Shown: piece after piece, positions 1 to 8,805 of the stretch
How the letters are laid out: the number at the start of each line of letters is the position of its first letter
Numbering within the stretch: position 1 is the stretch's first letter
DNA from: Rhodococcus sp. PAMC28707
GTDB taxonomy: Bacteria; Actinomycetota; Actinomycetes; Mycobacteriales; Mycobacteriaceae
Assembly (NCBI RefSeq): GCF_004795915.1
Contig: NZ_CP039253.1
Coordinates: forward strand, 1,736,001-1,800,000
Direction of reading: 5' to 3'
DNA length: 64,000 bases
The notes under the pieces: model-generated
The model's database searches: none
Told to the model about the DNA's origin: nothing
The model's input: only the letters and a program-made list of their open reading frames with translations
Position numbers and translations under genes: made by a program

Positions 1-172
1 CGTGACGGTCGTCGCCGGAAACGTTTCTGTTGGTGAAGATCGGGTGATAGGGCCACACTGCAGTCAATTCGTCGAGGTAGCGGGTGTCCTCCCGACTACC
101 GCGCAGAACTTATCGAGAAATCTGTGCAGATGTAGATCGTGACTGCCTAGTGCAGCTGAATTGGCTGAGCAA

Positions 173-631
173 TCAGTCGTCCTTGGTCGAAGACTCTGTT
201 CGGTGACCGAGAACGACCTGCAACAGGTGAACCAACTTCGCTCGCTCTCGAGGGGTGAGGTCTTTGAGCAGCTCATCCTGCGCGATGGACAAGCGGTCAT
301 GTATTTCGATCATTCGCCGTCGCCCTGCATCGGTGATGCGGACTAGATTGCGGCGAGGATCCTCGGGATCGGCTTTACGGGTGACACTTTGAGCATCCTC
401 CAACTCAGCGATTCTGTCTGCTACGTCTTTGCGATCCATGCGCAAGTGCTTGCCGACATCAGCTTGACTGCATGGCCCGAATTCGTCGAGTGCGCACAGA
501 ATTGCGTAATGGTAGCGGCCCGCACCCACCGCATCGAACATCTCTCGTGAGGCTCGAGCAGCGGTGACCGCGGTCTGTGTCATCAGCCAACTGGGAGTCT
601 GCAGCAGTCGGCGCGGTGGTTGATAGGCCAT
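173..631 (-). CDS. MarR-family transcriptional regulator
   Basis: This 152-residue protein has the size and layout of a MarR winged-helix repressor. Residues about 45-110 carry the DNA-binding unit, with a helix reading QADVGKHLRMDRKDVADRI and a wing reading KADPEDPRRNLVRITDAG. The frame is open further upstream, but the ATG at 631 is chosen because the extra residues are low-complexity and would run over the facing gene. It diverges from an MFS pump gene, and two palindromes lie between them, so repression of the pump and of itself is likely. The ligand cannot be read from the sequence. The partner pump is broken, so the regulator may now have no target here. Confidence 0.88.
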   Translation of the reverse strand: MAYQPPRRLLQTPSWLMTQTAVTAARASREMFDAVGAGRYHYAILCALDEFGPCSQADVGKHLRMDRKDVADRIAELEDAQSVTRKADPEDPRRNLVRITDAGRRRMIEIHDRLSIAQDELLKDLTPRERAKLVHLLQVVLGHRTESSTKDD

Positions 632-645
632 CAAATACCCCTTGC

Positions 646-687
646 GTTGGTGATACCAACAGCCTACCGTTCGTTGGTGACACCAAC
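646..687. promoter_or_regulatory. Pair of identical palindromic operators, marR/MFS intergenic
   Basis: Two 15-base sites of the form GTTGGT-N3-ACCAAC lie at 646-660 and 673-687, 27 bases apart start to start. Both have perfect 6-base arms and the spacers differ only at the third base (GAT and GAC). They fill most of the 66-base gap between the divergent marR and pump starts. Two copies in this position are what a MarR dimer would bind. The assignment to this MarR protein is inference from position. Confidence 0.75.
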
Positions 688-697
688 ATAAAGAGCC

Positions 698-2043
698 TTG
701 ATGAACGAGAGACCAAGACCGTGGCAGGTGCTTGCATGCGTTGCCACGGCTCAATTGATGGTTGCGGTCGATGCCACCATCCTCGTGCTCGCACGCCCGA
801 GCGCGATTCCCGACCTCGAGCTTTCGAGTGCCGGAGCTACTTGGGTACTGGCGGGGTATGTGCTCACAGCGGGATCGCTGATGATCACCGGAGGTCGCAT
901 TGCTCAAGCCTTGGGTTACACACAAATGATGACGTGCGGACTGGTCGTTTTCGCGGTTGCCTCAGCGGTGGGGGAAGCGCGGACAATGCGGGAGTTCTCA
1001 TAGCCGCCCGGGTAGTTCAGGGTGTCGGTGCCGCTGTGCTGACCCCGGCAGCGATGGCACGATTGTCAGCTGCCTTCCCCGGTGCTGATCGCCACCGGGC
1101 CTACGGCATCTTCGGAATGATCATGGGTAGTGGAACCGCTGTCGGTGTCCTGCTCGGCGGGATCCTGACCGAGTCCGCCGGATGGCGATGGTGCATGTAC
1201 ATCAACGTGTTGTTCGTTGTTGTAGCACTGATCTTTTCGGTCTATGCGAGGGACTTTCCCGAAAGGTCCCCGGGCCATCTGAGAGGAGCATGGCGGGGGT
1301 TGATTCTTGCCGCAGGTGCAGGTGCCCTGCTGCAAGCGTTGACTGTGACCGACAACCCGACCGAGGCCCTTGTGTTCGCACTGGCAGGGCTGATCGTGAT
1401 CGTCGTGTTCTCGGTCCTGGATCGGGCCTCCAGCACTCCATTGATTCCAGTCGTACTGTTCACCGATAGAGCCAGGGCGAGCGCCTACCTTGCGCATTTC
1501 CTCTGGGCAGTGGCTACTATCGCGACCTTCGTTTGAGTCAGCGGAACGCTCCAGCGAGATCTCGGTTTCTCACCCCTCGCAGCAGGCGCGTTCTTCCTTG
1601 TCTACCCAGCGACTATCCAAATTGGATTGTTCGTAGGACGCAGAGGACTGCTCGGCTCATCTGCGAACGCAACCAGTATCGGCTTAAGTTTGATCGGCTC
1701 AGGGCAGGCAGTCTTGGCATTGGTCCCGATGAGCCTGTTCACCATGCTATTTGCCCTCGGCATCATGGGGTTCGGCACCTCGCGTGTGATGCCGACTGCA
1801 AACAGTTCCATGAACGAGAACGCAGGTCCTCATGCTGGCGTCGCTGGAGCTATAGGGAGCACCCTGCAACAACTCGGTGCCAGCGTCGGCCTTGCCATCC
1901 CGGTGGCGCTGGTGCCCGTCACCGACCACGCCGCATCGGTAGCCGCAGGGGTTGCCGCAATCTCACTCACCCTTGGTGCGATATATGTTTCTGTCACCCA
2001 GAAAGCGACCACATCGAAGGCAACCATCGGACCACGGCCATGA
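698..2043 (+). pseudogene. Broken DHA2-type MFS drug-efflux transporter
   Basis: The coding potential of an MFS multidrug pump continues across the whole stretch but in two frames with a stop. The first part (698 to about 975) begins MMNERPRPWQVLACVA and carries the first membrane helices. Near the five-G run at 970-974 the homologous reading moves back one base, so that SAVG continues as GSADNAGVLIAARVVQGVG. A TGA at 1534-1536 then interrupts the second frame between ATFV and VSGTLQRDLGFSPLA, with the same frame continuing to 2043. A one-base loss in a homopolymer could be a sequencing error, but the separate nonsense codon argues for real decay. The intact form would be about 450 residues with 12-14 membrane helices. 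It diverges from marR. Confidence 0.85.
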
Positions 2044-2469
2044 AATCAATGTTTCGGATTTGCATGCCGGCAAGTATTGCGTTGGGCACCGACACCGCAC
2101 GTGTCGAAGGTAGCCACCACTATTTTGCGGCGGCGACCTTCGCTGTTGATGGTCAGTGTCGAGGTGGCGGGGGGACCTCGCCGCCGACTGCGACGTTGCG
2201 GATCCAACTTCCGGAGTTGATGCGCCGTACCAGACACCGCGACCGATCGGGTCATAGCCGAGAGGTAGGGCGTGCGGGTCGAAGCGCAGCAGTGGCCCGA
2301 AGGTGCGCAATGAGCTCCAGGCCAGCACGTGGTCGCCGTCGGTCCTATGAACCCGCCACCACACTTCCTCGGCCGTGATCACCCGCAGTTCACGGTCTTG
2401 AATCCCTAACTCGCGCAGCACTTGTGGAGAGGCAGAATCTGGCAGCGTCGAATTTGGATTCGACGTCAC
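1963..2469 (-). pseudogene. RES-domain toxin-like ORF, C-terminal half unrecognisable
   Basis: A GTG at 2469 overlaps the stop of the antitoxin gene by four bases (GTGA), the usual Xre-RES coupling. Residues about 32-80 look like the start of a RES domain: VWWRVHRTDGDHVLAWSSLR, then RFDPHALPLGYD and RGVWYGASTPEVGS. RES toxins degrade NAD. After this the expected alanine/glutamate-rich core and C-terminal half cannot be recognised in any frame. The open frame (168 codons) runs over the end of the MFS pseudogene by about 80 bases, and another frame stops cleanly at 2046. I read it as a truncated or frameshifted toxin; an unusually diverged RES protein is the alternative. Confidence 0.55.
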
Positions 2470-3071
2470 GAACCTGCCCAGTCGCCAACCTCGACAAGCT
2501 GCAGCACCGAGTCGACCGGCTCTCCGGCCAACAACCATTCCCTGACCGATCTCGGCTTCCCATCGAAGAGTAGCTCCGGCCGGGGTGTTGTGAGGAAGCC
2601 GGCCACAGCGGCGGGATGCAGCTTTCGGCGCAGCAAATGTGGCAGCACCTGATCGAGCGCGCGGACGTGCTTGAGGACGAGTTCCTCGGGGTCTCTCCGG
2701 CTCTCGGCGAGTTCGAACTGAATTGCGGGGTAGACCCACGTGCCACCGTCGTCGATCGCCCACAGCGTGTGATGCAGGCGGCGCTGTCTCAATCGAGAAT
2801 CGCTGACGTTCAACCCTTTCGCCACCTCTGCGGGTGAGTACGCCGTGCTGTAGAGCCGAGCCATATTAGCGATTACGTCGGCGGCATTCTCGTCGTAGGA
2901 CTCGAGATCCTCGGTCAGGCCAAAGGAATCGAGTAAGTATGCCTCGGCGGCGGTCAGTCGAGCCGAGCCAGGCCGCTGCGGATGTAGGGCGCGAAAGGCA
3001 GATATGAGGTCGGACCGATTGAAATCGATTCGGTCTCGGAGTAGTCGATCGAGCTCGTCCTCGGTAGTCAC
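2466..3071 (-). CDS. Xre/MbcA/ParS-like antitoxin of a RES-Xre module
   Basis: The 201-residue protein has a central helix-turn-helix-like stretch (AEVAKGLNVSDSRLRQRR, about residues 82-99). The C-terminal segment reads PRPELLFDGKPRSVREWLLA and then VDSVLQLVEVGDW, typical of the ParS/MbcA toxin-binding domain (DUF2384-like). Such antitoxins neutralise RES NADases and repress their own operon. It overlaps the downstream RES-like ORF by four bases. Because that ORF looks truncated, the antitoxin may be an orphan. The start is the ATG at 3071; an inverted repeat sits 31 bases upstream. Confidence 0.7.
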   Translation of the reverse strand: MTTEDELDRLLRDRIDFNRSDLISAFRALHPQRPGSARLTAAEAYLLDSFGLTEDLESYDENAADVIANMARLYSTAYSPAEVAKGLNVSDSRLRQRRLHHTLWAIDDGGTWVYPAIQFELAESRRDPEELVLKHVRALDQVLPHLLRRKLHPAAVAGFLTTPRPELLFDGKPRSVREWLLAGEPVDSVLQLVEVGDWAGS

Positions 3072-3101
3072 AGCAGGGCCCCTCCGATGGAGCTAGCGAT
3101 C

Positions 3102-3127
3102 GATAACGACAGGCTACGCCCGTTATC
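3102..3127. promoter_or_regulatory. Inverted repeat upstream of the antitoxin gene
   Basis: GATAACG at 3102-3108 and CGTTATC at 3121-3127 form a perfect 7-base inverted repeat with a 12-base spacer, about 30 bases before the antitoxin start. Position and spacing fit an autoregulatory operator. Binding by the antitoxin is inference. Confidence 0.45.
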
Positions 3128-3393
3128 AGCGCCGCGGGCTGGGGTTATTCGGAAGAACTCCCACGGACGTCGCAGGATGACTGGTGAGACCCCGAACGGG
3201 GCTCGCTAGAAGAGAGGGATGAGGACGAACTGGGGCTGTAGCCGCGTTGCGCCACGTATGTCAGACAGTTCTCTGCCGAGACCGTAATGGCAGGTAGCCA
3301 AACCAAGGCGTGTTCAGGCGGTGTAAGCCAAGTCGGAAACAACGGCGTCAATCGAAGGCATCGATTCGCGACGGTAGGCAGCATACTGGCGCC
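3128..3393. other. Intergenic stretch, nothing recognised
   Basis: Between the inverted repeat upstream of the antitoxin gene and the start of the next gene no convincing coding frame, RNA or repeat is seen. The promoter of the following gene presumably lies here. Confidence 0.5.
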
Positions 3394-4053
3394 ATGGCTA
3401 CCTTGATTCGCGACAGGTCGGCGATCGTCCAGACCGCTGAAGGACAATTTCGGATCCGCCCGGACACTGCGGATGAGGATCCTTGGAGGTTGACCTCCGA
3501 CGCACTGACGGACGTTCGAAACGGGGCAATCCACGTAGCTACCGGTGCAACCTACGGACCAGTCAGAGTCACCGTCGAGGAGTGGACAGGATCCGCACCG
3601 GTTGATGATCAGTGCTGGGACGTCATCTCCGAGCGCAGTCTGCACAATCTCGCATCAGAAGATCCACACTTCCCGTCGTCTTCGCTGTGGATGGGCAATA
3701 TCAACGATTCCGAGCCCGAGGTTCTTGTGACAGACGTCGTCGGACACGTGCGGATCAGGTTGCACGCACTGGGCCGCGACTCGGGACGCGCCCACGGTGA
3801 CACCACAGAGCCTGTAGAGCGGTATCTGCTTCAGGTGTGGGCGGAACAGGCTCCATCGGCACCCGCCCATATTTACGGAAGTGACGCAGTCATGATCGGT
3901 CGGCTGGGAGCTGGCAACCTCTCCGTACGTCAAGACGAAACACCAGGCGCAGGCGAACACACATTGGCCCCACCGTCACAGCCGATGGTGAAAGACATCA
4001 AAGGCAAATTTTCTTCGAAATCATTTCCGTTGTGGTACCCCGGTGATCGCTGA
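3394..4053 (+). CDS. Hypothetical protein, 219 aa
   Basis: I do not recognise this protein. It begins MATLIRDRSAIVQTAEGQFR at the ATG at 3394; the frame is open further upstream but that part is basic and low in coding character. It has no signal peptide and no membrane helix and is rich in acidic residues, so it is probably cytoplasmic. Segments such as VLVTDVVGHVRIRLHALGRD and VERYLLQVWAEQAP suggest a beta-rich fold. It stands alone between the toxin-antitoxin remnant and a membrane-protein gene on the other strand. Confidence 0.55.
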   Translation: MATLIRDRSAIVQTAEGQFRIRPDTADEDPWRLTSDALTDVRNGAIHVATGATYGPVRVTVEEWTGSAPVDDQCWDVISERSLHNLASEDPHFPSSSLWMGNINDSEPEVLVTDVVGHVRIRLHALGRDSGRAHGDTTEPVERYLLQVWAEQAPSAPAHIYGSDAVMIGRLGAGNLSVRQDETPGAGEHTLAPPSQPMVKDIKGKFSSKSFPLWYPGDR

Positions 4054-4419
4054 AGAGTCTGCGTCCCCTCGCTGTCGCCGGCGGCCGGACATGCCGCGGT
4101 CGAGCAGTGCGAACAAGTTTTGCCGCCCCGAGTGGGAGCCCCGCTTCGACTTCTATGAACACTGCAGACAGGAGCGGAGGCCACCAGGTCGGTGACCGTC
4201 CCCAATTCGGAGTCTCTCCTCCCCCGTTTCAACTTCCGATAACCCGAACCTGGATGACCGTTTGTGAAGTGCACTTCTGCACGCAAAATCATCAGAAGAT
4301 GACTGCACGCTCGGAGAAAGCCTCATCATTAAGTCGTTCTCGATCCGAGTCGCGCCGAACTGCGACACGCGCAGAGTCGACTTCGACTAGGCGATTCTCG
4401 GGGTTTGCAATTGTGCTCG
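4054..4419. other. Intergenic stretch, nothing recognised
   Basis: This 366-base stretch lies between convergent genes. Frames are open on both strands, but their composition (serine- and arginine-rich, no motifs) looks like non-coding high-GC sequence. No clear hairpin with a T run was found. Confidence 0.45.
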
Positions 4420-5046
4420 TCAGTCTCGCCAGGTGGCGGTGAATTCGTACCACGGACCGTCCAAATGTGTTGCGGTGAAGTCATCGAATCCGGTGGGTAC
4501 ACCGTCGGGTGAGTACACCCATCCCACAGTGGTGAGCAACATGCTGCCCTCGTCGTGAAAGTAGACTTCGCCCTGCGGGGTTGCCTGAGCGAACCCTATG
4601 TCGAACGGCCCAATTTCGAAATCCTCGCGAGTAGTTCCGGGCGTTCGCAGCAGATCCGCGGCGGCAGCTTCAAATTCGGCTCGATCACCGAGAATCGATT
4701 GCGGTGGTAGCAGCGCCGATGCGGTCATACCTACGCCTACGACGATTGGCGCAGGAAGGATCCACCAGGACCATCGCCGATCAGCCAAGAGAACGTAGAG
4801 AGTGCGAATCGCCCAAAACACGCCTAAAGCGAGGAAAAGGAAAAGCAGGGCGAGGGTGACCAGCAGGGGGTCCAGCCAGGCGAACACCCCGAAGGGGGAA
4901 GGCCACCAGTTGCGCTGCAGACAGATCCACACCATGACGGCGGCGGAGACAATCGCCATGAAGACTGAGCCAGGTGGCTTCCGCGATGCAGGCTCGCCGG
5001 TCAATTTCCCAGCTACCCACTCATCCAGGGCCTGGAGCTTCGTCAT
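4420..5046 (-). CDS. Hypothetical membrane protein, 208 aa
   Basis: Three hydrophobic stretches are visible: SVFMAIVSAAVMVWICL, DPLLVTLALLFLFLALGVFW and SWWILPAPIVVGVGMTASAL. They are followed by a soluble C-terminal half of about 90 residues containing GEVYFHDEGSMLLTTVGW and ending YEFTATWRD. The start MTKLQALDEWVAGKL at 5046 is preferred; another ATG in frame lies at 5151. I know no function. The next gene upstream on the same strand also encodes a small membrane protein, so the two may be co-transcribed. Confidence 0.6.
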   Translation of the reverse strand: MTKLQALDEWVAGKLTGEPASRKPPGSVFMAIVSAAVMVWICLQRNWWPSPFGVFAWLDPLLVTLALLFLFLALGVFWAIRTLYVLLADRRWSWWILPAPIVVGVGMTASALLPPQSILGDRAEFEAAAADLLRTPGTTREDFEIGPFDIGFAQATPQGEVYFHDEGSMLLTTVGWVYSPDGVPTGFDDFTATHLDGPWYEFTATWRD

Positions 5047-5205
5047 CAAACCACCATATCTGCGAGCGGTTCGACTGAGCTGGTTCAAATCATTTGAACC
5101 AGCATCGCCATCATGGGATATCGCTCGGTTCGAGTACTGCACACCCGTCAATTAGGTGGAACGCTACTCGCACCGCCATTGTCCGAATGAAGTTCTGGTT
5201 CCACG

Positions 5206-5535
5206 TCATCCGGCAGGCGAAGTGGACCCGGACAACATCTCCGGGCCTCGCTTCTCGAGCGCAACAATTGCAGCGACAACGATCAGCATGCCGCTGGCAA
5301 TTCCTGGCAGCCAAGTCGGATCCGGGGCGTACAGGAAGAACAGCACATCTCTGAGCTGATATATCGCCGAGGGCAGCAAGATGAGCGCTCTCGTTCGACG
5401 CATCCTGCCGATCAAATACAGCACTTCACAAATCAAGCCTCCCAGGGCCAACGCAATCAGAGGAGGCCCTCGGTGCCACTGCCAGAAAACTTCCCGATAA
5501 CTTTCGTCCTGGAAATTATAATCGGCGAACACCAC
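5206..5535 (-). CDS. Small hypothetical membrane protein, 109 aa
   Basis: The protein has three likely membrane segments: PPLIALALGGLICEVLYLIG, ALILLPSAIYQLRDVLFFLY and GIASGMLIVVAAIVAL. The ends are short and hydrophilic. No family is recognised. It lies 160 bases upstream of another membrane-protein gene on the same strand. Confidence 0.5.
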   Translation of the reverse strand: MVFADYNFQDESYREVFWQWHRGPPLIALALGGLICEVLYLIGRMRRTRALILLPSAIYQLRDVLFFLYAPDPTWLPGIASGMLIVVAAIVALEKRGPEMLSGSTSPAG

Positions 5536-5813
5536 TGACGCGGCCAGGAGGAGCGCACCTGCAACCCAATTGATCGGGTGGCGCGGTAGCTCACGGATCC
5601 TAATCAGAGTCCACTACTGAACTCGTACCGCATCGTCCGCTGTGCCATCCGACCATCATCCCAGGCATTCGACCGTCGACGACTACTGCCCCGGAGGAGT
5701 ACGTACATTGACGGGAATACCGGAGGTGCTACAGCTATGAGCCAGGAAAGCGAATACATCCGCACCGGTCCGATGCGCTGCAGGGGTGGGCCTGGGCACG
5801 CGGTCGGTCATAG

Positions 5814-6086
5814 CTAACGTCCGTCACCGAGGAGTCGTTCCAACTCCGCGCCGGCGTTCGGACTGTCGGCGTCGGACAGTCGTTGCAGCTCGCGCAAGTC
5901 GCGGCTCTCGACCGCGCGACGGGTCAGCAAGGTCCCGGCAAGCTCGCTGCCCTCATCGAGCAGTTCGTTCAGTGCATCCACGTCGTTTCGGGCATCCGCG
6001 AGTTCGGCGAGCCGATCCAGCGCGGTCTCGTTGCCTTCGTCGGCGAGCGCACGGAGGATCGTCTCATCGGCATCGTGATCAGTCAT
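5814..6086 (-). CDS. Small acidic hypothetical protein, 90 aa
   Basis: The protein begins MTDHDADETILRALADEGNE. It is built of short amphipathic helices in repeated form (ALDRLAELADARND, ALNELLDEGSELAG, LRELQRLSDADS), which suggests a small helical-repeat protein of HEAT or Sel1 type. An ATG two codons upstream (6092) is an equal candidate. It diverges from a MerR-type regulator across about 50 bases, so the two probably share a control region. Function unknown. Confidence 0.6.
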   Translation of the reverse strand: MTDHDADETILRALADEGNETALDRLAELADARNDVDALNELLDEGSELAGTLLTRRAVESRDLRELQRLSDADSPNAGAELERLLGDGR

Positions 6087-6138
6087 GAACATAGTGTGCA
6101 ACCTTGCCCTTGGGGCAGGGTCAAGTACAGAATGATCG

Positions 6139-6894
6139 ATGATCACCATCGGGAAACTCGCTACCTACGCAGGCGTGACGACGAAGGCCATCCGTGTCTA
6201 CCACGCCAAGGGGCTGCTGCCTGAACCGGAACGGGACGCCTCCGGTTACCGACGCTACGACGCGCAAGCGATCATCGACCTGACGCGCATCATCACCCTC
6301 GCTCAGGCTGGCGTCCCGCTTGCCCGCATCCCCCGGGTTCTATCCGCCGACGCCGATACCGCCACCGAACACATAGACCAGATCGATACTGAACTACGCG
6401 GCCGCATCCGCCAGCTCCAGCAACGTCGGACCCGACTACAGCACCTCGACCGGCCCGAGCGGCTATGCCTCCCGGCCGAAGCCATCGACTACATGGAACA
6501 ACTCCGGGCAATCGGCCTGTCCGTCCGTCACGTGAACGCAATCCGCGACGGCTGGATCCTGAGCTACGCCATCGCCCCCGACATCACCCGAGCTATCCTT
6601 CCCACACGTACCGCGTTGCTGAGCGATGCGGAGTACATCACGGTGCTCCGCGGATACGACGACGCAATCGACTGGAATCCCAACGACCCCCGACTCCTTC
6701 AAATCGCAAACGCAGCAGCACGACTCGCTGAGCACATGACGCTCGTCTCCGACCTTCCCGATTTCGACAAAGTGCCCCCATCGACCCTCGAGATCCTTAC
6801 CGGCCATCAAGGCATCGACAGCCCCGCGTGGAGGCGCCTTGAAGAGCTCCTCACTCAACGATTAACAGAGCAGGGAGCGCCTCTCGATTACTGA
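6139..6894 (+). CDS. MerR-family transcriptional regulator
   Basis: The N-terminal 70 residues are a MerR winged helix: ITIGKLATYAGVTTKAIRVY, then HAKGLLPEPERDASGYRRYD. A coiled segment follows (QIDTELRGRIRQLQQRRTR, about 75-100). The C-terminal 150 residues match no metal-binding MerR tail and carry only one cysteine, so a small organic ligand is more likely than a metal. It diverges from the small acidic protein gene. MerR proteins act on long spacers between -35 and -10 of a facing promoter, so that neighbour is the most likely target besides itself. Confidence 0.85.
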   Translation: MITIGKLATYAGVTTKAIRVYHAKGLLPEPERDASGYRRYDAQAIIDLTRIITLAQAGVPLARIPRVLSADADTATEHIDQIDTELRGRIRQLQQRRTRLQHLDRPERLCLPAEAIDYMEQLRAIGLSVRHVNAIRDGWILSYAIAPDITRAILPTRTALLSDAEYITVLRGYDDAIDWNPNDPRLLQIANAAARLAEHMTLVSDLPDFDKVPPSTLEILTGHQGIDSPAWRRLEELLTQRLTEQGAPLDY

Positions 6895-7057
6895 TCTCCA
6901 GGTGCCAGGTCGACCAGTGCAGGCGCTGAACCTACTAATGTCGTCAATACCTTTCATGTTCAACAAGATCTAGCCTTCACGTGCGTGGTTCGGCCGCTCT
7001 GCTGGCGGCAGCGATCCGACCCGCGAACATGCAGAACGGCACTGGGTCGATGTCGGT

Positions 7058-7726
7058 TTATCGATGTTCGTTGCTGGGCAACCGAAGCGCACCCGCGCCA
7101 TCGATGACCATCGCGAGGCCAACTTCGAAGGAATCCGCGAACGAATAACCCGGCTGCATCACGTGCTCGCCGGCGAACTGTGCCATCCGCGGGAATTTCG
7201 TCAGATCCATCGCGTCCCGAATCGCCTGCGCCGAGCTTGGTATGTCGATGCTCGCGAGCATGCTCTCCTGCAACGCGAACCCATAGACGAACGCATCGAC
7301 CACCGCGTACGTGTGCGCAGCCGCGGACAGCGAAAAGCCATTCGACAGAAGCACATCCAGCACAGCTTCATGATTGGTCAACGTCGCCTCACCCGGGCTC
7401 ACCCGCGTCTCCATCAACGCAGTCGCCCACGGGTGCCGACCGAGCGCGAGGCGAAGAGACCGCGACCTCCTCGCCAACTCTTCACTCCACACCCCGTCCG
7501 CCACAGGCAGGTAGACCTCGCCGAAAACGTGATCGACGATCGCGTCGAGGATGTCCTCCTTGTTGGCGACGTGGTTGTAGATCGCCATGGGGCGAACCCC
7601 GAGTTCGTCGGCGAGAGCCCTCATCGTCAGCGCCGGTACGCCGTCACGATCCGCCAGAGTTACAGCGCAGGCCACGACGCGTTCTCGCGTCAGCGAATTT
7701 CGTGGAGCGCGTGCCTTTACCATCAT
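7058..7726 (-). CDS. TetR-family repressor
   Basis: The 222-residue protein starts at the first of two adjacent ATG codons (7726). Residues about 12-58 form the TetR DNA-binding domain: RERVVACAVTLADRDGVPAL, TMRALADELGVRPMAIYNHV and KEDILDAIVDHVFG. The C-terminal part fits the TetR_C-type ligand domain and ends GLAMVIDGAGALR. It diverges from an MDR oxidoreductase gene, with a perfect 19-base palindrome 8 bases before its start. It very probably represses itself and the oxidoreductase and is released by an unknown ligand, perhaps a quinone or aldehyde given the partner. Confidence 0.9.
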   Translation of the reverse strand: MMVKARAPRNSLTRERVVACAVTLADRDGVPALTMRALADELGVRPMAIYNHVANKEDILDAIVDHVFGEVYLPVADGVWSEELARRSRSLRLALGRHPWATALMETRVSPGEATLTNHEAVLDVLLSNGFSLSAAAHTYAVVDAFVYGFALQESMLASIDIPSSAQAIRDAMDLTKFPRMAQFAGEHVMQPGYSFADSFEVGLAMVIDGAGALRLPSNEHR

Positions 7727-7733
7727 TCCAGAG

Positions 7734-7752
7734 TAACGTACTTTGTACGTTA
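7734..7752. promoter_or_regulatory. TetR operator between tetR and the MDR oxidoreductase
   Basis: TAACGTAC-TTT-GTACGTTA is a perfect inverted repeat with 8-base arms, placed 8 bases from the tetR start and 23 bases before the oxidoreductase ATG. A TetR dimer bound here would block both promoters. Confidence 0.85.
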
Positions 7753-7774
7753 TCAACCTTCCGGAGGTCAGCTG

Positions 7775-8758
7775 ATGGATCAAGCACACACGATGCGCGC
7801 GATACTGCAGCCGCACTACGGGACGAGCGAATCACTCGTCGTCGGCGAAACCGCCATCCCCACGGCCGGACCCGGCCAGATACTCGTGCAAGTACGAGGC
7901 GCCGGCATCTCCCGCGGCACCGTCCACCTCCTCACCGGCCTCCCCCGAGTGATGCGCCCCTTCACCGGACTCCGCACCCCGCGCCGACGCATCCCCGGCC
8001 TCGACGTCACCGGAGACATCGTCGCCATGGGCAAAGGCGTCACCGATTTCCATGTGGGACAACAAGTATTCGGCATCGCGAAAGGCTCACTCGCCGAATA
8101 CGCCATCGCCGACGCAAAGGCCCTCGCACCCGCACCCACCGGCCTCGACGACGCCCACGTTGCCGTCCTCGCCGAATCCGGGCTCACCGCACTCCAAGCG
8201 CTCGACGCCGCCCGCGTCGAACCAGGCACGCGCCTGCTGATCATCGGAGCCTCCGGCGGGGTCGGCAGCTACGCCGTCGCGCTCGCCGTCGCCAGGGGCG
8301 CCGAAGTGACCGCCGTCTGCAGTAGCGCAAAAGCCGAATCCGTAACCAGTTGGGGCGCACAGCACGTCATCGACTACCAACGCGAGGACTACACCACAGC
8401 CCAACACAAATACGACGCCATCCTCGACATCGCCGGCGGCACACCGCTACCGCAGCTCCGCCGAATCCTCGCCGACGACGGAACAGCAGCCTTCGTCGGG
8501 AACGAAACCGGCGGACCCTGGACCGGAGGCTTCGAGAAGTCCCTGTTCAACGCCGTCCGCATGCTCCCGAGACAGCAGCGCTACGCAGTGGTGACAGCGC
8601 GCACCAGGCGCGAGGAGCTGGAGCGTCTCTCCGACATCATCGAACGCCACAACATCATCCCCCACATACACCGCACCTATCCGCTCGATTCAGTGCCCGC
8701 AGCCCTGGACGAACTGCAATCCGGAGGTGTCTGCGGGAAGATCGCCATCACCATCTGA
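7775..8758 (+). CDS. MDR-superfamily zinc-independent oxidoreductase (quinone reductase-like)
   Basis: The 327-residue protein is a medium-chain dehydrogenase/reductase. The GroES-like half includes GQILVQVRGAGISRGTVHL and PGLDVTGDIVAMGKGVTDF. The nucleotide-binding half carries LLIIGASGGVGSYAVALA near residue 150, the NADPH-type AxxGGVG loop. The cysteine clusters of zinc alcohol dehydrogenases are absent, so a quinone- or enone-reducing enzyme is the likely role. The start is the ATG at 7775, preceded by GGAGG at 7763-7767; the frame is open far upstream, over the tetR gene, but that part is not coding. Control by the divergent TetR is likely. Confidence 0.88.
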   Translation: MDQAHTMRAILQPHYGTSESLVVGETAIPTAGPGQILVQVRGAGISRGTVHLLTGLPRVMRPFTGLRTPRRRIPGLDVTGDIVAMGKGVTDFHVGQQVFGIAKGSLAEYAIADAKALAPAPTGLDDAHVAVLAESGLTALQALDAARVEPGTRLLIIGASGGVGSYAVALAVARGAEVTAVCSSAKAESVTSWGAQHVIDYQREDYTTAQHKYDAILDIAGGTPLPQLRRILADDGTAAFVGNETGGPWTGGFEKSLFNAVRMLPRQQRYAVVTARTRREELERLSDIIERHNIIPHIHRTYPLDSVPAALDELQSGGVCGKIAITI

Positions 8759-8805
8759 AACCGCAGCCACAAAGTTTGTCGGTAGGGCGTTGTATCTTTT
8801 TTCGT

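Noticed and set aside
3145..3645. 166-codon minus-strand frame near the hypothetical gene
   Set aside because: Serine- and proline-rich with no motif and opposite a better plus-strand frame; treated as a shadow.
7064..7774. Upstream extension of the MDR oxidoreductase frame across the tetR gene
   Set aside because: The extension is Arg/His-rich antisense of tetR; a good ribosome-binding site and family N-terminus mark the ATG at 7775.
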